A DNA stretch of 64,000 nt, taken from Cylicocyclus nassatus (lineage: Eukaryota > Nematoda > Chromadorea > Rhabditida > Strongylidae). The DNA lies in contig CATQJL010000316.1 of the NCBI GenBank assembly GCA_958299035.1, positions 38,924,025 through 38,988,024 on the forward strand, given 5' to 3'. The translations under genes and the position numbers were made by a program. Positions 47,801 to 64,000 of this stretch are shown piece by piece; the stretch's first letter is position 1, and every line of letters begins with the position of its first letter. The notes under the pieces are model-generated. The model was not told where the DNA came from. It ran no database searches and saw only the letters and a list, made by a program, of their open reading frames with translations.

Positions 47801-49741
47801 ACTCAAGTATAATGGATGTATAGTATACAAATTTGTTTTTCTGAGTTTTAGTCATTACAATCGCAATCGCGAAGGACGCCGCCTTGTTGGGGACGACACA
47901 AAACAATCTATAGCCGAACAAGCGCATGAGGACGAAGCGGCTCGGCAAAGAAGACTTGAGGCACTGAAAAAAATGTACGCAGTGAAGAGAACCGGCTCAG
48001 CAACAATTTTCTATATGACTCGTAATTTCAAGAACCGAGACGGACGAAGAAATTGCTCGGCGCCTTCAACAAGAATTTGAGGAAGAAGAAAAGCGACGTT
48101 TGGAGGAGCTGGCAAGACGAGATGCCGAAATAGCACGGCGGTTGGCCGAAGAAGAAGGATTGGCGCCTTCGTCTAGGTATGTAAACTTTTTGAAGAACTG
48201 AAACTCATACATATGTTGGGGGCAATAGATGACAGAGTTTGAGACTGTCTATCTAGTATCTCAGCGATTAGCTGGGAAATGAATATAGTGAAGTGAATAT
48301 ATTCCGACCCAAAAACGTAATTTCTTCAATTCTAAAAATGGAGCTCTAGAAATCATACAAATCCATATAGACCAACTGATATATGTGTTAGTGTGCCATC
48401 TCTGACTTTCATTAATTCAAGAAATGTTCAAGATGTCGTAATCACTGTACCAAATCGATTTCAAAAAATTACAGTTAGATTTTTGTTATTAGTAGTGGTT
48501 GATGGAATACCGTGAAGAACCAGATACTTCCTATCAAAACTTGGCGAATCTTGTTTTTCTTTTCAATGTGATTGATTCAAAAACAGACGTCTTATCAATA
48601 TATCAAAGACTGGAGTTCTCTATATGCTTTTGGCTTTTTTAAAAAAGGCCACGGAATGCCACCGCTAAGATCCTGACAATCACTGATAATTCTACCAAGT
48701 AAATAATCTTTTTATCAACTGGATTGGCGGCTGAAAGGCGGGGCTTTGTGACCTAATTAAGGTCGTTTTCGCTCGCGACGCAGTCTGCGTTTCTCCCGCG
48801 CGCGTGCTCTCTGATCGTTCTCTAGCCTTAACTAGATCTCAAAGCCCCGCCTTCCAGCCGCCAATCTAGTGAATATAAGGGTAATTAAATTTAACCTGTA
48901 GGGCATAACCTCGTAATTTGCTGATAATCTCTTCCCACTACCTTTCTGATGATTTAAGAAATGTAACTTTCAAAGTATACATGTCATGTACACAAGAGCA
49001 ATCTGTTTCCCACTTTCTGGAATTAATGAACGACTTTATTATTGGTCATAAGATTCTTGAATCTAGTGATTCTTCAGTATTGGCTTAGCCACAAATCCAG
49101 GATAAGTAGGAGAAACGAGCAAATTCGAAAAACAAACAAGAAAATAAAACTGGATATCATTTCGGAAATGTCGACCGTTTTATCGATGTGATTCGATATA
49201 TTCAGAGCATAACAATTTGCAATTCTTAGGTTTTTTTCTTGAAAAAAAAGAAAAAATGCGACGAAACTTCTGTCCCGACTCTGAAAATCTTATCAAATGA
49301 TTACATTACAGCAGCACCCTTTTTTCGCAACCGACTCTGCTTCCGGAAGATCAAGATCAAACAGAGTCGGCACAACTTGTGGATCTTTCTAGAGAGGTAT
49401 TGTAATCTATCTCATTACACTAAATCTCTACTTTAGATTTTTCTAGAGTACAACACCTGACCAATCAGGAAGAATCCCTGCAGAAACAGTTCCTGGCATC
49501 GAGGAATCCGGAACTGCTACACTGATTGCAACCCCTGACACTGGACTGGGACCAACAATCGCTTTACATCCCACCAATCCATTCCTGCAAGACTTGACTG
49601 CACAACAATCTTCCGAACCAATACAGTACTAGTTAGCCGTCATACTATCCTGAAACTTTGAAATGTGATCTATACTTTTTTTTCAGCTCTGAATTCGGTC
49701 TTCCACCTCCATCCGATCTAGCACTTGGAAGACAGAAATAA
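44852..49741 (+). CDS. CCDC50-like coiled-coil protein, 229 aa
   Basis: Seven exons: 44852-44879, 47227-47296, 47852-47974, 48033-48176, 49312-49396, 49447-49631, 49687-49741 (TAA). All junctions keep the frame; the donor of exon 6 is ambiguous by about 6 nt. The N-terminal half (residues about 10-115) matches the CCDC50 N-terminal domain. It has LREIEDYNLAFRLQEEEYMR, then a highly charged helix with ARQRRLEALKK, then EEIARRLQQEFEEEEKRR and AEIARRLAEEEG. These last two, and probably NLAFRLQEEE, fit the ubiquitin-interacting MIU pattern (acidic residues, then A-x-x-L-x-x-E). In vertebrates CCDC50 is a cytosolic protein linked to ubiquitin binding and signalling; that role here is inference. 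The C-terminal half is Ser/Thr/Pro/Gln-rich and looks disordered. Introns 1 and 4 are long and carry MITEs. The start codon gives a nine-codon first exon; I see no in-frame alternative. Confidence 0.82.
45952..46073. mobile_element. 122-bp hairpin MITE
   Basis: Arms AAGCCGTTCTTAGTCTGAAT and its complement (ATTCAGACTGAGAACAGCTT) extend to GAAACTGT on each side and flank a loop of about 35 bp. TA lies on both sides; the right TA (46074-46075) is also the left TA of the next MITE. Confidence 0.85.
46076..46573. mobile_element. mariner-like MITE, second copy of the 35143-35617 family
   Basis: It starts TTAGGTTGTCACGAAATTAA and ends CTTGACAACCTAA, with TA on both sides (46074-46075 and 46574-46575). 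The inside matches the intron 12 MITE of astacin paralog 2 over its whole length. Confidence 0.88.
47368..47477. mobile_element. short relative of the TTAACACATTGACGACC MITE
   Basis: In CCDC50 intron 2. The left end TAGCACATTCACGAC is mirrored by GTCGTGGATGTGTTAA. It contains the palindrome CGACCCACCGGTGGGTCG. It is much shorter than the copies at 12.3 and 40.4 kb, so the family tie is tentative. Confidence 0.5.
48715..48875. mobile_element. foldback MITE in CCDC50 intron 4
   Basis: Left arm GGCGGCTGAAAGGCGGGGCT is mirrored by AAAGCCCCGCCTTCCAGCCG. The inside carries GTGACCTAATTAAGG and a GC-rich loop. A second member of the same family is in an ire-1 intron at 59273-59433. Confidence 0.88.
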
Positions 49742-49781
49742 AAACCACGCTAGCCTTCTGAATCAGAAATGATTGTAAAGC

Positions 49782-49945
49782 CTAGTCCCGGACGAAGGCG
49801 GATGGTTTGTCGTCGCGAAGCGAGCGCGCACGCACACCAATTTTTGCCGGAGCGCATGCGTTGCACACAGGGAGGCCGATGACCGCTTGCGCGCCGCGTT
49901 CGCATCCGATATCTTGATATGGGCGTCTGCCTTCGTCCGAGACTA
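49782..49945. mobile_element. foldback MITE in the 3' UTR of the CCDC50-like gene
   Basis: Arms AGTCCCGGACGAAGGCG and CTGCCTTCGTCCGAGACT flank a GC-rich loop with an inner pair (GCGCGCACGC, GCTTGCGCGCCGCG). It lies between the stop at 49741 and the poly(A) signal at 50000, so it should be part of the mature mRNA and fold strongly. Confidence 0.8.
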
Positions 49946-49999
49946 CTTCATTACGTATCTACTGTGACGTACATCCGCTGATGAACACTTTGATTTCTC

Positions 50000-50005
50000 A
50001 ATAAA
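50000..50005 (+). promoter_or_regulatory. poly(A) signal of the CCDC50-like gene
   Basis: AATAAATAAG occurs about 260 nt after the stop codon; the hexamer AATAAA is exact. A second AATAAA near 50040 is also possible. Confidence 0.6.
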
Positions 50006-50724
50006 TAAGCTTCAAATAACTCTTCATTCCAAACTAAAACAATAAAAGAGATCTTTGGTTGTTCAAACAATATCTAGGCTACATTTCAATCGCGACAATA
50101 CTCAGGCTGCTACTTCGAGGCAACACGTGATATAAACCAAACCCGAGACACAAGTATGTACAATCGTAAGGAACCACTTATGTACAAAGCTGCAAACAGC
50201 CACAAACTGATAAAAAAATCCCAAGAAGAGCCCGAGGAGATACAAATGACGAGCATCACAAGCGTTACTTCTGAGCTGCGCTTGGCGCACATCTTTCACA
50301 AACTATTATAAATTATTCGACAATCTACTAAACAACGCACTGAGGTAAAAACATCACAGTTGCAACGCGTAAATGATCACCAGCGCATGCTGGAAAATAG
50401 TGGATAGCAAAAAGAGCATTCGCTAAGTTAGCGACGCAGACAATGCATAAGACGCGTCCAGTGCGGCGGCACGCATGTCTAAATAAACGCTCGTAGTAGA
50501 AAGAGAAGGCAAACAGATGAGACGCAGACAGCTAGAACTATACTATCGTTTGAGGCGCGAATTCTACTTTGCCTGCATCGATGACTTTACGTGAAAGCAA
50601 CATCGATAAGTACAGAATTGCACAATATCGGAAAAGTGTACGATTTTCAAAACGGACTAGCACGATGAGAGAATGAGAAAATAAATATGACATGACAACA
50701 ATCAGAGAAGATTAGTTAGAAGAT

Positions 50725-62728
<12,004 letters not shown>

Positions 62729-64000
62729 CTGCAATAGCATGACAGTTAGGAGAGAAAAAATATAGACTACTCAATACATTGTTCAGGCTACCTAAGTACT
62801 AGGCTTTCATGTAGACAATGGAAGGTATCTATATCAGGCCAAGCGGCAGCTCATGTGGATCATTTCTGGCAGAGAAACTCAATTCTGAGCTCCAGACCTC
62901 ACCGTACTGCCACCGTACTCGAGGACGCAGTCTCGGCAAGTGTGCGGTCAGGGTTGGAGTTCAGAGTTGCATTTCACGGTTTGGATGAATTATATGCCTG
63001 TGACAAGCTGAGATGAAGCTTCAGATTAGATGATTGGGGTACCTCTACTCGTCTCGATAGTACTCTTGAAGAGCAAACGCAGCAAATTTGGCTAAATAGG
63101 ATGTTCTAGCGCAGTGATGTGGAACACCTTCTCCCAAATTTTTGTTCGATGGTCTAGGCCATACAACCCTAACCCAATCGCTGTCTCACATTCAGCCTTT
63201 TTCCCCTAGAAAAGTCAAATCCCAGTGAGTCATGGTCAAAAACATTTTCCCAAGCCGTATTTACTTTTCGTCAGCTCACACGCTGTAGACTGAAGAAAAA
63301 CAAATACCCAGACATGTGGTTTGTACGGGAATGTCTTAAAAATAAATGTAAGGACTTTTCATTTGAAAACAAACGATTTGATTTATTCGTTTACCACAAG
63401 ATCAAAGTGATGGGATCTAGCTGATACAGTAAGCACTTTACGACTGGGCAAAACCGCACAATGAAGTGTGAGACGGTCAAAGGAGAACTTCTCAGGACCA
63501 AATAAACTTTAGATTTTAGTCAACGATTATCTGACGTAAGAATCACATCATACCCACTATGAGTCTTTAGACCGATAACCTACAGCTTTCTGAGCTTGAG
63601 AAGATTAAATCGGGGAAACTAACTCAAGACATCGAAGATTTCCTCAAAAATAAGATTGATTGTTGAAACCCTTTAACAGATACGATTTTTACCACGCTTC
63701 TTATGCCCTGCTAGTACAACTAAAAGAGCATGGGCTACAAAAGATGGGATCTTTGCGCTAGTATAAAGTGCCATGAGTCAACGATTAGTAGATGGCAAAC
63801 TAAACACTATCTACCGTGATCCTACAGTAATAATAACGAAACAGGTCGTTGACTCTTGATACCCAAAATGGATATCAGATCTAGCCTTTAGATTCTGCTG
63901 TCAACTTAGGAAGAAGAAGAAGCAGCCTGAACACCAAACGACAAACATTCGGAGCATTACTGGCCAAAAACGAGTTTGCGCGCCAGGTTTGAAGGTTTGG
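62729..64000. other. no exon confidently recognised; upstream side of ire-1
   Basis: More luminal-domain exons of ire-1 are expected upstream of 62728, but I could not identify one by likeness. A minus-strand open stretch near 62845-62945 contains WQYGEVWSSELS in one frame; it lacks clear splice borders, so I do not call it. No repeat was recognised. Confidence 0.35.

Overview
This window is nuclear DNA from a nematode, most likely a repeat-rich parasitic clade V (strongylid or hookworm-like) species; the assignment to a group is inference. The evidence is genes split into many short exons with TTTTCAG-type acceptors, minimal introns of about 45-60 nt mixed with introns of 1-5 kb filled by transposons, nematode-style astacin (NAS) proteases, and two RTE-type LINEs. 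No bacterial operon, CRISPR array, rRNA or convincing tRNA gene is visible.

Layout. 1-27.3 kb has no gene I can support. It holds SINE-like repeats, a 388-bp TG microsatellite, several foldback MITEs, a 765-bp tandem array (9.5-12.2 kb) and a decayed RTE retrotransposon (21.6-24.8 kb) inserted in an older DNA element. 27.3-40.0 kb holds two tandem, same-strand (-) paralogous genes for secreted astacin-EGF-CUB metalloproteases. I could rebuild both end to end: 16 exons each, 546 and 552 aa, with intron phases matching throughout. 40.1-44.8 kb is repeats only. 44.85-50.0 kb (+) is a seven-exon gene for a CCDC50-like coiled-coil protein. 50.7-62.7 kb (-) is the 3' part of ire-1, the ER unfolded-protein sensor kinase/RNase: end of the luminal domain, transmembrane exon, linker, kinase and RNase (KEN) domain. 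Its N-terminal luminal exons were not found and may lie beyond the right edge.

The most striking structure is inside an ire-1 intron: an RTE element with a long open RT frame sits in a mariner-like MITE, which sits in a second MITE family, each level marked by its own target-site duplication. Comparable nested or chained insertions occur at 20.2-21.0, 21.4-24.8, 32.25-33.1 and 45.8-46.8 kb, so transposons have built most of the intron length here.

The genes do not form one pathway. The proteases act outside the cell (matrix, cuticle or gut processing), IRE-1 acts in the ER membrane, and the CCDC50-like protein is probably cytosolic and may bind ubiquitin. ire-1 and the CCDC50 gene converge tail to tail about 0.7 kb apart.
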